From NCBI RefSeq assembly GCF_001280425.1, contig NZ_LIUF01000004.1, positions 1-64,000 of the forward strand: a stretch of DNA of 64,000 nt, read 5' to 3'. The position numbers were made by a program, and so were the translations under genes. The stretch is from Haloarcula rubripromontorii. GTDB lineage: Archaea > Halobacteriota > Halobacteria > Halobacteriales > Haloarculaceae. The notes under the pieces were generated by a model. That model was not told the origin of the DNA. It saw nothing but the letters and a program-made list of their open reading frames with translations, and ran no database searches. This document shows positions 8,137 to 16,102 of the stretch, piece after piece (within the stretch, counting starts at the first letter, position 1; each line of letters opens with the position of its first letter).

Positions 8137-9390
8137 TCAGTCGCCGCCGTCGGCCGTCGTGTCACGAATGAACGCGACGACGTCGTCCCCATTGGCGTCG
8201 AGCCCGCCGCCCTGTGCGACTGTCGGTCGCCCGCCGCCGCCGCCACCGAACTCCGTCGTCACCCGGTCGACTACGTCGCCGGCATCGACGCCGCCGGTCG
8301 TCGCGACGCCGAGATACTGGCCATCAGTATCCACCAGCGCAGCCACGTCGATTTCGTCATTGACCGCAGACTCCGCCCGGTCAGCGAGCGCGTTCGCGTC
8401 AAGTCCTGCCACTGTGCCGACGAGCCACCGCTGCCCGTCCACTTCGATGGCGTCGTCACGCAGATCCGCAAGACGGGAATCGACGAGGCGTTCTCGGAGG
8501 GCCGACACCGTGTCCCGGAGGTCGTCGCGCTCCGCCCGGAGTCCGTCGACAGCATCCGGGAGTTCGGCAACGTTTGTATCCAGCGACTGCGCGGCAGCCA
8601 TCGCCCGCTCGTGCTCGGTCGCGCGCTGCCGGATCGCTCGCGGGCCGACAGCGAACTCGACACGAGTCAAGCCCTCGCCGGGGTTGGACCGACCGAGTAC
8701 TGTCACCGGCCCGATTTCACGCGTGTTTCCGACGTGTGTCCCACCGCAGGCTGCCACGTCCCAGTCCTCGATGGTGACGACACGAACCGTCTCGCCCTCG
8801 ATTCCTTCTTCGGTCTTCGTGTTGAACGCGATGTCGTCGCGGCCCAGCGCCTCGTCACGCGGGATCTCTTCCCAGGTCACGTCGTATGATTCCCAGACAG
8901 CACGGTTGGTCAGCCGCTCAAGTTCGGTGAGTATCTCGTCGTCGATTTCGGTTGTCGTTTCGAAGTCCACCCGAACCTTCCCGCTGACAGCCGGCCCAAA
9001 GTCGTCGTCACCGACATCGTCCGGGACCGTCGCGCTGATGTCGAACCCGCCGTAGCCGAGGTCCGACAGCAGCCGGCGACCAGCGCCATAGAGGACGTGA
9101 CTGGCCGTGTGGGCACGCATGCAGTACGTCCGAAACGCCGTGTCAATCCGGCCCTCGACTGTCTCGCCCGGGTCGAAAGACGGCGGTTCGGCCAGTTCGT
9201 GGACGATATCGCCGTTCCGGTGCTGGACGTCGACGACCTCGACACCGCTGAGAGTACCCCGGTCCGCCGGCTGGCCACCGCCTTCGGCGTAGAAGTACGT
9301 CTCCGTTAGCACGACGGCGGTCGAATCGATACGGTCGACGGTCGAGGTAAACGTCGTCACAGTGGGCTCGGCTGCGGCTGTTCCCGTCAT
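8137..9390 (-). CDS. AlaX-type alanyl-tRNA editing protein with DHHA1 domain
   Basis: A 417-residue protein like the AlaRS editing half. The N-terminal strand module contains TYFYAEGGGQPADRG (31-45). Zinc ligands of the editing site are His94 and His98 (RAHTASH) and Cys215 and His219 (CGGTHV). A coiled linker (about 250-300) is followed by a DHHA1 domain with a Gly-rich RPTVAQGGG end (about 385-400). Family role: hydrolysis of Ser- or Gly-tRNA(Ala). The length and DHHA1 tail fit the long AlaX class (AlaX-L). A minus-strand TATA-like TTTTTGTA at 9413-9420 gives a leaderless start. Confidence 0.9.
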   Translation of the reverse strand: MTGTAAAEPTVTTFTSTVDRIDSTAVVLTETYFYAEGGGQPADRGTLSGVEVVDVQHRNGDIVHELAEPPSFDPGETVEGRIDTAFRTYCMRAHTASHVLYGAGRRLLSDLGYGGFDISATVPDDVGDDDFGPAVSGKVRVDFETTTEIDDEILTELERLTNRAVWESYDVTWEEIPRDEALGRDDIAFNTKTEEGIEGETVRVVTIEDWDVAACGGTHVGNTREIGPVTVLGRSNPGEGLTRVEFAVGPRAIRQRATEHERAMAAAQSLDTNVAELPDAVDGLRAERDDLRDTVSALRERLVDSRLADLRDDAIEVDGQRWLVGTVAGLDANALADRAESAVNDEIDVAALVDTDGQYLGVATTGGVDAGDVVDRVTTEFGGGGGGRPTVAQGGGLDANGDDVVAFIRDTTADGGD

Positions 9391-9620
9391 CGGACGTGGC
9401 TACGTTGGCGTGTACAAAAACGTCTGGGCGTACCCTTGACGGGCGGGCGTCTGGGACCGCCCAGTCGACAGGAGCCAGTGCGTATCGCACCGAGTCGGTT
9501 AGGCTGTAGAGCGACCGACACCAGTTTCACCGTTATCGACGGCATAATCCGCTGTGTGGCACTGTCTCCGTTCGCGATACAGAGCTCCTAATTAAGTACC
9601 GACAGTGACGCGTACCGTTC

Positions 9621-9749
9621 ATGCTCTGGACTGGGGTCCAGTCGATAGTACTCTTGCTGGTGGTGGTCTGGCTATTTGCAGTCGGACTGGTTCTGGCGCT
9701 TCTGTATGCGTCCGGCAAGCGGAACCGACATGAGCAGGTCCGCGCGTAA
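9621..9749 (+). CDS. Small single-span membrane protein (42 aa)
   Basis: A short frame from ATG 9621 to TAA 9747-9749. Residues 8-30 form one strongly hydrophobic helix rich in Leu/Val, followed by a basic tail (KRNRHEQVRA). A TTAATTAA-like element at about 9591-9597 lies 27 bases before the ATG, the spacing of a leaderless haloarchaeal promoter. No family recognised; it could be a chance frame. The opposite strand holds no better frame. The surrounding 9391-9620 shows nothing else beyond the editing-gene promoter. Confidence 0.5.
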   Translation: MLWTGVQSIVLLLVVVWLFAVGLVLALLYASGKRNRHEQVRA

Positions 9750-9893
9750 CAGAGGTGGCTGTACAGGCTGGCCGGTCTGACAGCGGCGTCTGACGCTTGG
9801 CTGACGACTAGCAGAATCGACGCTATGTCTTGCGGTTTTCACTTTCGCCGTGGATTGACTGATTATATCAGTCTTGGTGTCCTGCCTGGCAAT

Positions 9894-10034
9894 ATGATGG
9901 AGCGATTACGCCGGGTCGTAGGGACTCGACAGCAGTCACATCTGGAGTGTCGACGCTGTGGAACGACCCTCGAAACGGACGCGACGACCTGCCCGGTCTG
10001 TGGCTCCGGCGATATCGCGCGGTACGATCTGTAG
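9894..10034 (+). CDS. Small zinc-ribbon protein
   Basis: A 46-residue protein with two CxxC knuckles, CRRC and CPVC, fourteen residues apart: the rubredoxin-like or zinc-ribbon layout common in haloarchaeal mini-proteins. The start at 9894 (second ATG at 9897) is chosen over an upstream in-frame GTG/ATG at 9825 because a TATA-like GATTATATC lies at 9861-9869, about 27 bases upstream; the extra N-terminal residues would fall upstream of the transcript. Function unknown; such proteins bind zinc and act in nucleic-acid or protein contacts. Confidence 0.72.
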   Translation: MMERLRRVVGTRQQSHLECRRCGTTLETDATTCPVCGSGDIARYDL

Positions 10035-10048
10035 CCGTCGGCTCCCGG

Positions 10049-10336
10049 TTAGTCCGTCGTCACTTCCGCACTCACAGTCCCTGACCGGGCCTGTTGTTCC
10101 TGAACGTCAACTTGGGCGATGAGGGGGAGGAGTCGGTCCGCACTGTCCGACAGCGAGTCAGTGCCGGCTGCTGGTCGTTCCATCGCCTGACCGTCGGATG
10201 TGGCGGTTGATTCCAGATCCGCCGTCAACTGCTCAGGCTCCGTCTCGCGCTGTGCAATTTCTGCGCGCGCCTCCTCAGATTCACTATCCGAAGCGATCTG
10301 AAACCATTCCAGTAAGCGGGGAGTGGCAATGCCGGG
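10049..10336 (-). pseudogene. Open reading remnant without start codon (acidic C-terminal tail)
   Basis: A frame open for 95 codons ends at TAA (10049-10051) but begins after another in-frame stop (10337-10339) and has no ATG or GTG until residue 54. Translation is acidic and Glu/Ala/Ser-rich (EWFQIASDSESEEARAEIA near the start) with haloarchaea-like codons and a plausible coiled-coil C-terminus. It looks like the tail of a lost signalling or coiled-coil protein, but the family is not recognised. It could also be a chance open frame. Confidence 0.3.
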
Positions 10337-10361
10337 TTAGAAAGAAGGAGGTGTTCTGTGA

Positions 10362-10775
10362 TTACTGTTCGACATCCATCCACATATCAGATGTTATTTT
10401 CGCGTCCGAATTGTCCGGGTGCGTCATCGTAAGCCGGTCTCCGCCCTCAACTGCGATGAGGTCGACAGTGTTGCGCTCCGCGTGATTCCGCGTCGGGTAT
10501 GTAAACGGTCGTGACCGCGTCGGCAAGTCGCTGATCGACGGACACTCCGGCGGGGCAACGACATCGTCAGCGAACCCATCGGTGTGAATCTTTGATTGTG
10601 GTTTATCTCGACCACGTCTATCAAGCCACGCAGAGCATCGCTCCCCAACCGAAATGGTCTCAATGGCTGAGCGCACGCGGTACCTGACCCGGTCCAGAAG
10701 CGAGGGCGACGGCACGTCGCCGCCATCCGTCTTGCCCCGGGCACCCCGTGGCTCATCCATGGGTGTGAGACTCAT
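10362..10775 (-). CDS. Hypothetical haloarchaeal protein
   Basis: A 137-residue protein, not recognised. The N-terminal two thirds look low in structure, with Arg/Asp/Pro segments; the last 60 residues contain an ordered-looking stretch (RSRPFTYPTRNHAERNTV, then VDLIAVEGGDRLTMTHP) that reads like a small beta-barrel module. No signal peptide or membrane span. Of several in-frame ATGs (10781, 10775, 10760) I chose 10775 because TTTTGTA on the minus strand near 10802 sits 27 bases upstream. The downstream tail at 10049-10336 is in another frame and is annotated separately. Confidence 0.5.
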   Translation of the reverse strand: MSLTPMDEPRGARGKTDGGDVPSPSLLDRVRYRVRSAIETISVGERCSAWLDRRGRDKPQSKIHTDGFADDVVAPPECPSISDLPTRSRPFTYPTRNHAERNTVDLIAVEGGDRLTMTHPDNSDAKITSDMWMDVEQ

Positions 10776-10822
10776 GCGCATAGCTAGGGAACCACGGTAC
10801 AAAACCGTTGTGTCGATCCGGG

Positions 10823-11635
10823 CTAGAGTTCGATTCGCTCGACGATCTGATTGCCGTCTTCTCGGGTGTTGAGCGCTACGATGCGGACGTGTTCCTCCAG
10901 ACCAGAGTCTTTCAGTTTGGCTTTTAGCAGATTATCGACCTGATAGACGCCGGCCGCGTTGTTCATCGTGATTTCGACGAGGACGGGATAGTCGTCGCCC
11001 GTGGTCAGCGTCACCGTCTCGATAGCCTGGCTGGAAACGGTGTCGATGCCACGGCCGCCGCGCTTGTACGGAATCCGTGACCGGCCACGCTCCATGTCCA
11101 GCGCGTCGGCGACGCGAACGACGCCGGCTTCCAGCGTCAGCGGGTTTTCCTCGGTGTGGTGGCAGAGAATCGCGTGGAGTACCTCACCCTTTATCTGTAC
11201 CGCCTGACGGATATCGTAGAACTCCGGGAGGATGTCATCGAGGATGTCGGCCGCAAGCGGGATCGAATAATACGGGTGTGAGTCGCGGTGGACGACGTGG
11301 CCGATGTCGTGCAGCGTCGTCGCCAGTGCGATGATGACGGCCTCGTCCGCCTCGTCGAGGCCGTGGTCGGCCGCGCCGTTGAACTCGACGCCGCCCTGCT
11401 TGAGGAGGTCGTACAGGCACAGCGCTCGGTTTCGGACGATGCCGATGTGTTTCGCGCCGTGGTCGTTGTACCGCTTGCGCGCGACGGGGTTGATGTTCTG
11501 GGCTTCGAGATACGCCTGAATCTCCTCGTCAGTCGTGATCGTGTCGAGAACCGCGTTCAGCCGCCCGTCCGGGAACGCATGGTCCGCCTCGGGGTCGTAG
11601 ATACGGCCGCCGGTATCGTCTCTGTCGACGCTCAT
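10823..11635 (-). CDS. HD-domain phosphohydrolase
   Basis: A 270-residue HD-superfamily protein. Metal-binding residues: His59 and His63 (NDHGAKH), the HD pair His109-Asp110 (LHDIGH), then HRDSH (116-120) and later ILCHHTEEN. The C-terminal part (after about residue 185, RVADALDMERGR) is a beta-rich domain. Family role: hydrolysis of phosphate esters, often nucleotides, with metals. The start at 11635 (MSVDRDD) is preferred to the longer in-frame 11656 because the extra residues are basic and unlike the rest of the protein. Close to the peroxiredoxin gene on the same strand but with its own gap of 41 bases. Confidence 0.9.
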   Translation of the reverse strand: MSVDRDDTGGRIYDPEADHAFPDGRLNAVLDTITTDEEIQAYLEAQNINPVARKRYNDHGAKHIGIVRNRALCLYDLLKQGGVEFNGAADHGLDEADEAVIIALATTLHDIGHVVHRDSHPYYSIPLAADILDDILPEFYDIRQAVQIKGEVLHAILCHHTEENPLTLEAGVVRVADALDMERGRSRIPYKRGGRGIDTVSSQAIETVTLTTGDDYPVLVEITMNNAAGVYQVDNLLKAKLKDSGLEEHVRIVALNTREDGNQIVERIEL

Positions 11636-11676
11636 ACGACAACCCAGACGGCCCACCGCGAAAAATCCCCCTCCGC

Positions 11677-12144
11677 TCAGGTGGCGGCGTCGATAACTTC
11701 GTCGTAGTCCGGTTCAACGCCAGGGTCGTCGCTGACCCAGGCGTACGTGACTTCCTGGTTCTCGTCGATAACGAAGACGGCTCGCTTGGCGACGTTCGGA
11801 ACGCCGAGCGCCTCGAAGTCCATCGAAATGTCGTAGGCATCGACGATCTCCCGCCCGGAGTCACTTACGAGGTCGAATTCGAGTCCCAGTTCGTCCCGGA
11901 ACGCGTTCTGTGAGAACGGCGTGTCGATGCTGACGCCGTACAGCGTCGCCCCCGCCTCGGTGAGTTCGTCCAGTCGGTCCTGGAACGTGTTCATCTCGTG
12001 GCTGCAGACGCTGGTGAACGCCCCCGGGAAGAACGCGAGGACGACGGGGCCGTCCGCGACCGCCTCGGACAGCGTTACCTCGTCGATGTCGCCGTTTGCT
12101 ATCGGTGCCGTGAAATCGGGCGCAGCGTCGCCGACTGATACCAT
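11677..12144 (-). CDS. Peroxiredoxin, 1-Cys AhpE/BCP-like
   Basis: A 155-residue thioredoxin-fold peroxidase that reduces peroxides. The peroxidatic cysteine is Cys47 in PGAFTSVCSHEM, with the conserved Thr44 (TxxC) and the upstream Pro40. There is no other cysteine, so it must be resolved by an external thiol; it is a 1-Cys enzyme by sequence. The C-terminal VKRAVFVID-type strand is present (AKRAVFVIDENQEV). Length is typical of the AhpE group. Upstream gene 12205 is on the same strand with a 60-base gap. Confidence 0.92.
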   Translation of the reverse strand: MVSVGDAAPDFTAPIANGDIDEVTLSEAVADGPVVLAFFPGAFTSVCSHEMNTFQDRLDELTEAGATLYGVSIDTPFSQNAFRDELGLEFDLVSDSGREIVDAYDISMDFEALGVPNVAKRAVFVIDENQEVTYAWVSDDPGVEPDYDEVIDAAT

Positions 12145-12204
12145 AGTGGCGACCTGGGTCGTGGCAGGTAAAACCCTTTCCGACCCGGACGAGTGCGGCG
12201 GCTG

Positions 12205-12450
12205 TCAGAACTGTGCGAACTTCGCAGTGACCTCGTCGATCCACGCCGGGAGCTCGCGGTCCGCGAGTGTCCCGTCTGCGTCCCGGGTCGTGACGACATC
12301 CGCGATCTCGCCCTCGCGCGTGATGTCGAGTCGCCACACCCCATCGGCCTCGATGTCGACCCGAACGACATCCTCCCCGACGGGTTTGATCGGTCGAATC
12401 GTTACCTCCTGTCCGCTCCTTACTTCCATCGTGTGGCTATCGGCCGGCAT
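12205..12450 (-). CDS. Hypothetical small protein
   Basis: An 81-residue acidic protein with a predicted beta-sheet-rich body: EVRSGQEVTIRPIKP, VVRVDIEADGVWRLDIT, then a C-terminal helix ending in TAKFAQF. No cysteine, signal or membrane span. Family not recognised. The start at 12450 is supported by a minus-strand ATATAACTA at about 12474-12482, 27-30 bases upstream. It precedes the peroxiredoxin gene, but this does not define a role. Confidence 0.65.
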   Translation of the reverse strand: MPADSHTMEVRSGQEVTIRPIKPVGEDVVRVDIEADGVWRLDITREGEIADVVTTRDADGTLADRELPAWIDEVTAKFAQF

Positions 12451-12948
12451 CTGGTATCTCTGAGCGCCCGACAGTAGTTATATCCCCGGGCGGCGGAGTC
12501 ATCTGACTGGACTGTGTCCGGTGGGCGTAAATTAACAGGCAGATAATGAATTGCCAGGATAGCATAGTCAGTGATGCGGGTGCGAACTCGCAGACGGATA
12601 GCCCACGAACGCAGAAGACGGCCACACAGTGTGTGTCATCTAGACACCCCAGCGATCGATCTGGTCCGCTGCTCATGGTGTCGACTTCCCAGCCCAGCGA
12701 GATGGAACAGTCGGAAACCTGGTGCCTCGTGGTGCTCCGTCCGACTCACGACCCCCGGCGTCGAGCCTCGTCGGCAGTCCCCGGCGAGGCTACTGCCACA
12801 GGCTGACCAAGTCTGTCTCAGTCGTGGTCTCATTTTGTTGCTGGGATACCAATACAGCGCCCCAGCACAGTCCCGACGGCAGTAGATCGCCCAGCAGGCC
12901 ATCCTGAGCAAAAAGGTTATAATAGCAACCACGTAACCTTCGGATACA
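12451..12948 (+). other. Gene-poor interval before tatA
   Basis: About 500 bases without a convincing gene. It holds the promoter of the minus-strand gene at its left end, the tatA promoter at 12917-12923, and one strong stem-loop at 12765-12790 (ten-pair stem with one G-U pair, six-base loop). Open frames here have basic, cysteine-containing translations unlike neighbouring proteins, so I treat them as chance. A non-coding RNA is possible but not shown. Confidence 0.5.
12917..12923 (+). promoter_or_regulatory. TATA box of tatA
   Basis: TTATAAT, 26-32 bases before the tatA ATG, predicting a leaderless transcript. Confidence 0.6.
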
Positions 12949-13221
12949 ATGTTAGGGACATCCGGAGTACTGTTCCCGGGGATGCCCGGGACGACGGAGA
13001 TGATGGTCATCCTCCTCATCGCCGTCCTGCTGTTCGGGGCGAACAAGATTCCAAAACTGGCGCGGTCGACCGGCGAAGCTATGGGCGAGTTCCAGAAGGG
13101 GCGAGAGGAAGTCGAACAGGAACTCGAAGAAATGCGTGAGGGCGGCGCTGCAGAAGGGACCGACGCGTCCACCGTGGACTCGACCGAGTCGACCGAGACG
13201 GCGACGGAAACCGAGACGTAA
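12949..13221 (+). CDS. tatA: Sec-independent translocase subunit TatA
   Basis: A 90-residue TatA/E protein. One N-terminal membrane helix (about 17-32, MMVILLIAVLLF), the hinge FG (33-34), then an amphipathic helix (NKIPKLARSTGEAMGEFQKG) and an acidic Thr/Glu/Ser tail. TatA oligomers form the passage for folded proteins through the membrane with TatC. Haloarchaea export most secreted proteins by Tat, including the halocyanins of this window. No tatC is adjacent. The start is supported by the TATA box 26-32 bases upstream. Confidence 0.93.
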   Translation: MLGTSGVLFPGMPGTTEMMVILLIAVLLFGANKIPKLARSTGEAMGEFQKGREEVEQELEEMREGGAAEGTDASTVDSTESTETATETET

Positions 13222-13298
13222 TCTCGACCACTTCTCCGTTTTCAACGCGCTCTAGTGATAACGAAAGGATTTTTCACCGCTCAATCGACCATCCGATG

Positions 13299-13372
13299 GG
13301 GCGTGTGGCCTAGTGGACCAGGGCGAGGGGTTCCTAACCCCTAGAACGCGGGTTCGAATCCCGTCACGCCCG
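13299..13372 (+). tRNA. tRNA-Arg (anticodon CCU)
   Basis: A 74-base tRNA without encoded CCA. Acceptor stem GGGCGTG (13299-13305) pairs perfectly with CACGCCC (13365-13371), discriminator G at 13372. The anticodon stem AGGGG/CCCCT encloses loop TTCCTAA, giving anticodon CCT, which reads AGG. The T-loop is TTCGAAT with a five-pair stem. No intron. Its 3' half is repeated several times downstream (13466-13698), a sign of use as an integration target. Confidence 0.95.
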
Positions 13373-13465
13373 TTCTGCGAGGAGTGGACGCGACGAGCGA
13401 ACGGGCACGGAGTTCGAACCCTGCAAGTCGCAGCGGCGAACGAAGTGAGGCGACCGTCTTGCTCC

Positions 13466-13698
13466 GGTTCGAATCCCGCCACGCCCGTGCAGGGAACCGA
13501 CGAGCGAAGCGAGTCTGTGACCGAACTGGCATGGCGGGATTCTAATCAGGGAGGTCGCGCGCAGTGGAGCGAGCACGTCCGACCGTGGTTCGAATCCCGC
13601 CACGCTCGCTTCGTGGTTACTCGCATTCGCTCGAAACACACTCGCGGTCGTGGCGACCCTCGCGAAACCTGCGGTTTCGCTCAGTCCCGCCACGCCCG
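13466..13698 (+). repeat. Serial partial copies of the tRNA-Arg 3' end
   Basis: The T-arm/acceptor segment of the tRNA (GGTTCGAATCCCG-CACGCCCG) recurs at 13466-13487, at 13587-13608 (one change in the acceptor part) and, shorter, at 13685-13698. An inverted piece GAATCCCGCCA is at 13532-13542 on the minus strand. Copies are about 95-120 bases apart. Such copies are what remains when elements integrate at a tRNA 3' end and are later lost. No integrase gene is present in the window, so this is remnant evidence only. Confidence 0.7.
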
Positions 13699-13774
13699 CC
13701 TCTTTTCTCCGGCCGCTCGAACCACATTCGCGACCGAAGGGAGGACACAACCCACACGACGCCTGAGATGCCAA

Positions 13775-13797
13775 CGTATAAGTTTAGGCTTGCCTAA
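13775..13797 (+). promoter_or_regulatory. TATA box with overlapping palindromic operator, before GMC oxidoreductase
   Basis: A TATA-like GTATAAG (13776-13782) is directly followed by the perfect palindrome TTAGGC-TT-GCCTAA (13784-13797), 12 bases before the ATG at 13809. The arms TTAGG/CCTAA resemble operators of DtxR/MntR-type metal regulators. The position between TATA box and transcription start would block transcription when occupied. Assignment to a metal regulator is inference. Confidence 0.5.
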
Positions 13798-13808
13798 CTC
13801 CTGCTGAA

Positions 13809-15443
13809 ATGGACCGGGAGCCGTCCGAGCGGGCGGATGTCTGTGTCGTCGGAGCCGGGCCGGCAGGGGCACTCATCGCAAGCCAGCTCGCTAGCGAGGG
13901 CCAGAAAGTCGTGGTGCTAGAGGCCGGGCCGCGGTTCGACAGGTCGAAGCGAGAGCAGCAGATGGAAGAGACGATTCGGCCCGGTGACCACGGCTCCGTC
14001 TGGGAGATGGGTGGCGACCGCGACGCGTTCAGTGCGAGCGGCGATCGGTACTACCCGCTGAACATCTCACGGGTCAAAGGCGTCGGCGGGTCGACGCTGC
14101 ACTGGCAGGGGATGGTGATGCGGCTGCACCCCTCGGATTTCGACGGGAGCCACGACACCGACGATCCGGCGTGGCCGATCAGCTACGACGACCTGCGGCC
14201 GTACTACGCCGACGCCGAGCGGGCGCTTGGGGTCGCCGGTGACGCAGACAACCCGTTCGCGCCGCCGCGCGAGGAGCCGACCTATCCGCTGCCCGGATTC
14301 CCGCCGTCGTACAGCGACTCGCTGTTCGCGGAGGCCTGCGAGCAGTTGGGCATAACGATGCACTCCGTGCCCAACGCCCGGAACTCGGAACCGTACGACG
14401 GCCGCGGGCCGTGTGTGGGGTACGGGACCTGCCAGCCGGTCTGTCCCTCCGGAGCGAAATACGACGCCAGCGTCCACATCGAAGACGCCGAAGCCGAAGG
14501 GACCAAAGTTATCGACCGCGCGCCGGTCCAGCGCCTCGTCACCGACGCCGACGGACGCATCGAGGCGGCCGTCTACGCGACGCCGGACGGGACTGAGCAC
14601 CGACAGTCGGCCCGCGAATTCGTCATTGCGGCGGGCGGCGTCGAGACGCCGCGGCTCCTGCTTCTATCAGCGAATGATGACCACCCTGACGGGCTGGCAA
14701 ACAGTTCGGGACTGGTCGGGCACTACTTCATGGATCACCTGTTTGCCGGTGCCGGCGGCACGCTCGACCGTGAAACGCGCCAGAACCACGTCGGCTTTCT
14801 CACAAGCGAGTGCCACCAGTTCTACGACGACCCCGGGCAGGCAGTTGCGCGGGTCGCGGACGGCGAGACGGTCGTTGAATCCTCCGACGAGGCGCTGTCG
14901 CCGCTGAAACTGGAGTTCCTGAACTACGCCGGCCCGTCGCCGGTCGAGCTCGCACTCTCCGGCGAAGAGTGGGGCGATACGTTGCTGTCGAGCCTCCGCG
15001 ATAGTTACGGCAACAGCATCGCGATGGGTGGACTGGTCGGCCAACCGCCGCGGAAGGAAAACCGCGTCACGCTGGACACAGCAACGACAGATGACCACGG
15101 CAATCCAGTTCCAGATATTCAGTGGTCGTGGGGCGACCGGCTGGAACGGTCGCTCTCGCGGGCGAACGAGATACAACACGCCGTGTTGTCGGAACTGGGC
15201 GTCGACATCTCGTGGACGGTCGGCCCGGCTGACACCGGGCCGGCGTACCACCACATGGGAACGACGCGAATGGGAACCGACCCACAGAAGAGCGTCGTCA
15301 ACCCACAGTTGCAGACCCACGACGTGCCGAACCTCTCGATTGCGTCCTCGTCGGTGTTCGTCACCGCCGGGTCAATGAACCCGACGCTGACCATCGCCGC
15401 GCTGGCGTTGAAATGTGCCGACCATATCTCCGAGCGGCTTTAA
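13809..15443 (+). CDS. GMC-family FAD-dependent oxidoreductase
   Basis: A 544-residue flavoprotein of the glucose-methanol-choline family, most like sugar/polyol dehydrogenases. FAD-binding VVGAGPAGAL is at residues 14-23 with VVLEAGPRF ending the second strand. GVGGSTLHWQGMVMR (about 94-108) and the cysteine-containing GYGTCQPVCPSGAKYDAS (about 203-220) match the gluconate/fructose dehydrogenase branch. The C-terminal active site has GPAYHHMGTTRMG with the catalytic His region, then the GSMNPTLTIAALA end. Electron acceptor and substrate unknown. The promoter carries a metal-regulator-like palindrome. It overlaps the convergent gene by four bases. Confidence 0.88.
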   Translation: MDREPSERADVCVVGAGPAGALIASQLASEGQKVVVLEAGPRFDRSKREQQMEETIRPGDHGSVWEMGGDRDAFSASGDRYYPLNISRVKGVGGSTLHWQGMVMRLHPSDFDGSHDTDDPAWPISYDDLRPYYADAERALGVAGDADNPFAPPREEPTYPLPGFPPSYSDSLFAEACEQLGITMHSVPNARNSEPYDGRGPCVGYGTCQPVCPSGAKYDASVHIEDAEAEGTKVIDRAPVQRLVTDADGRIEAAVYATPDGTEHRQSAREFVIAAGGVETPRLLLLSANDDHPDGLANSSGLVGHYFMDHLFAGAGGTLDRETRQNHVGFLTSECHQFYDDPGQAVARVADGETVVESSDEALSPLKLEFLNYAGPSPVELALSGEEWGDTLLSSLRDSYGNSIAMGGLVGQPPRKENRVTLDTATTDDHGNPVPDIQWSWGDRLERSLSRANEIQHAVLSELGVDISWTVGPADTGPAYHHMGTTRMGTDPQKSVVNPQLQTHDVPNLSIASSSVFVTAGSMNPTLTIAALALKCADHISERL

Positions 15444-16018
15444 TCGGCGAAATCAGTGAACACAGCCTTGCTTCGGCGAGTGACTGACCGAAGCCCGGGC
15501 GCGCCATGGACGAGCCACACGGCGACGGCAAGGCCGAACAGCCCGAACTGAAACAGGACGTACGGCTCGAACGAGAGCGACGCGAACTGCTCGACGAATG
15601 AGGTGTCGTTGGCGTACGGCGGCGGTGGCCGGAGCGGCCAGACCAGAAAGCGCAGCCACTGGAGCTGTGTCAGGTCACCGCCGAGTAGCCCGGCCACCGC
15701 CGTCGGGCTCATGTCAGTCAGCGTGTGGACGAACGCACCGAGCGTGAACGCTGTCGAAAGCTCTGTTCTGCGATACAGCGCGGCGAGTCGGTGCAAGACT
15801 ACGGCAATGAGGAGAAGTGTGAGCAGTGAATGAGCCAGTGACCGACCGGACGGCAAGACGCCGAACGTCCAGGCGAAGGGCTTGTCGATCAGGTCCGGGA
15901 ACTGCGACCCCACCGCCAGCGCGGTCAGCGTGGCCGCTGTCTGGCGGCGGGTCGGGTCGAACCGAGTGTACATAGCATAGACGAGGTAGGCGGCGGCGAG
16001 ATGTCCCCACGGCCACAT
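15440..16018 (-). CDS. YdjM-like membrane-bound metal-dependent hydrolase family protein
   Basis: A 192-residue membrane protein with about four to five hydrophobic segments. The N-terminus MWPWGHLAAAYLVYA with His6, then GSQFPDLIDKPFAW (Asp42, Asp45), SGRSLAHSL (His63) and FVHTLTDM (His98, Asp102) place the His/Asp set typical of the YdjM/PF04307 family, thought to be a membrane metallohydrolase. Substrate unknown. The stop overlaps the GMC gene end by four bases. Confidence 0.78.
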   Translation of the reverse strand: MWPWGHLAAAYLVYAMYTRFDPTRRQTAATLTALAVGSQFPDLIDKPFAWTFGVLPSGRSLAHSLLTLLLIAVVLHRLAALYRRTELSTAFTLGAFVHTLTDMSPTAVAGLLGGDLTQLQWLRFLVWPLRPPPPYANDTSFVEQFASLSFEPYVLFQFGLFGLAVAVWLVHGAPGLRSVTRRSKAVFTDFAD

Positions 16019-16102
16019 TGTGTCCTGATATGCCGGATTGTGATTTGTATCTGCTGATACAGGTTTGCGTGAGTTGTAACCGGAAACCGAGACGGCGGCT
16101 AT

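Noticed and set aside
10198-10485. 95-codon + frame
   Set aside because: It overlaps the acidic tail and the hypothetical gene on the other strand, with a basic translation and no promoter in place.
12636-13172. 178-codon minus-strand frame across tatA and the gap before it
   Set aside because: It is antisense to a clear tatA gene; translation is Ser/Arg-rich and not acidic, unlike the neighbours.
13252-13872. Several open frames around tRNA-Arg on both strands
   Set aside because: They translate tRNA-derived repeats into Arg/Pro/Trp-rich peptides such as DSNQGG and SRPH segments, a known artefact of tRNA 3'-end sequence.
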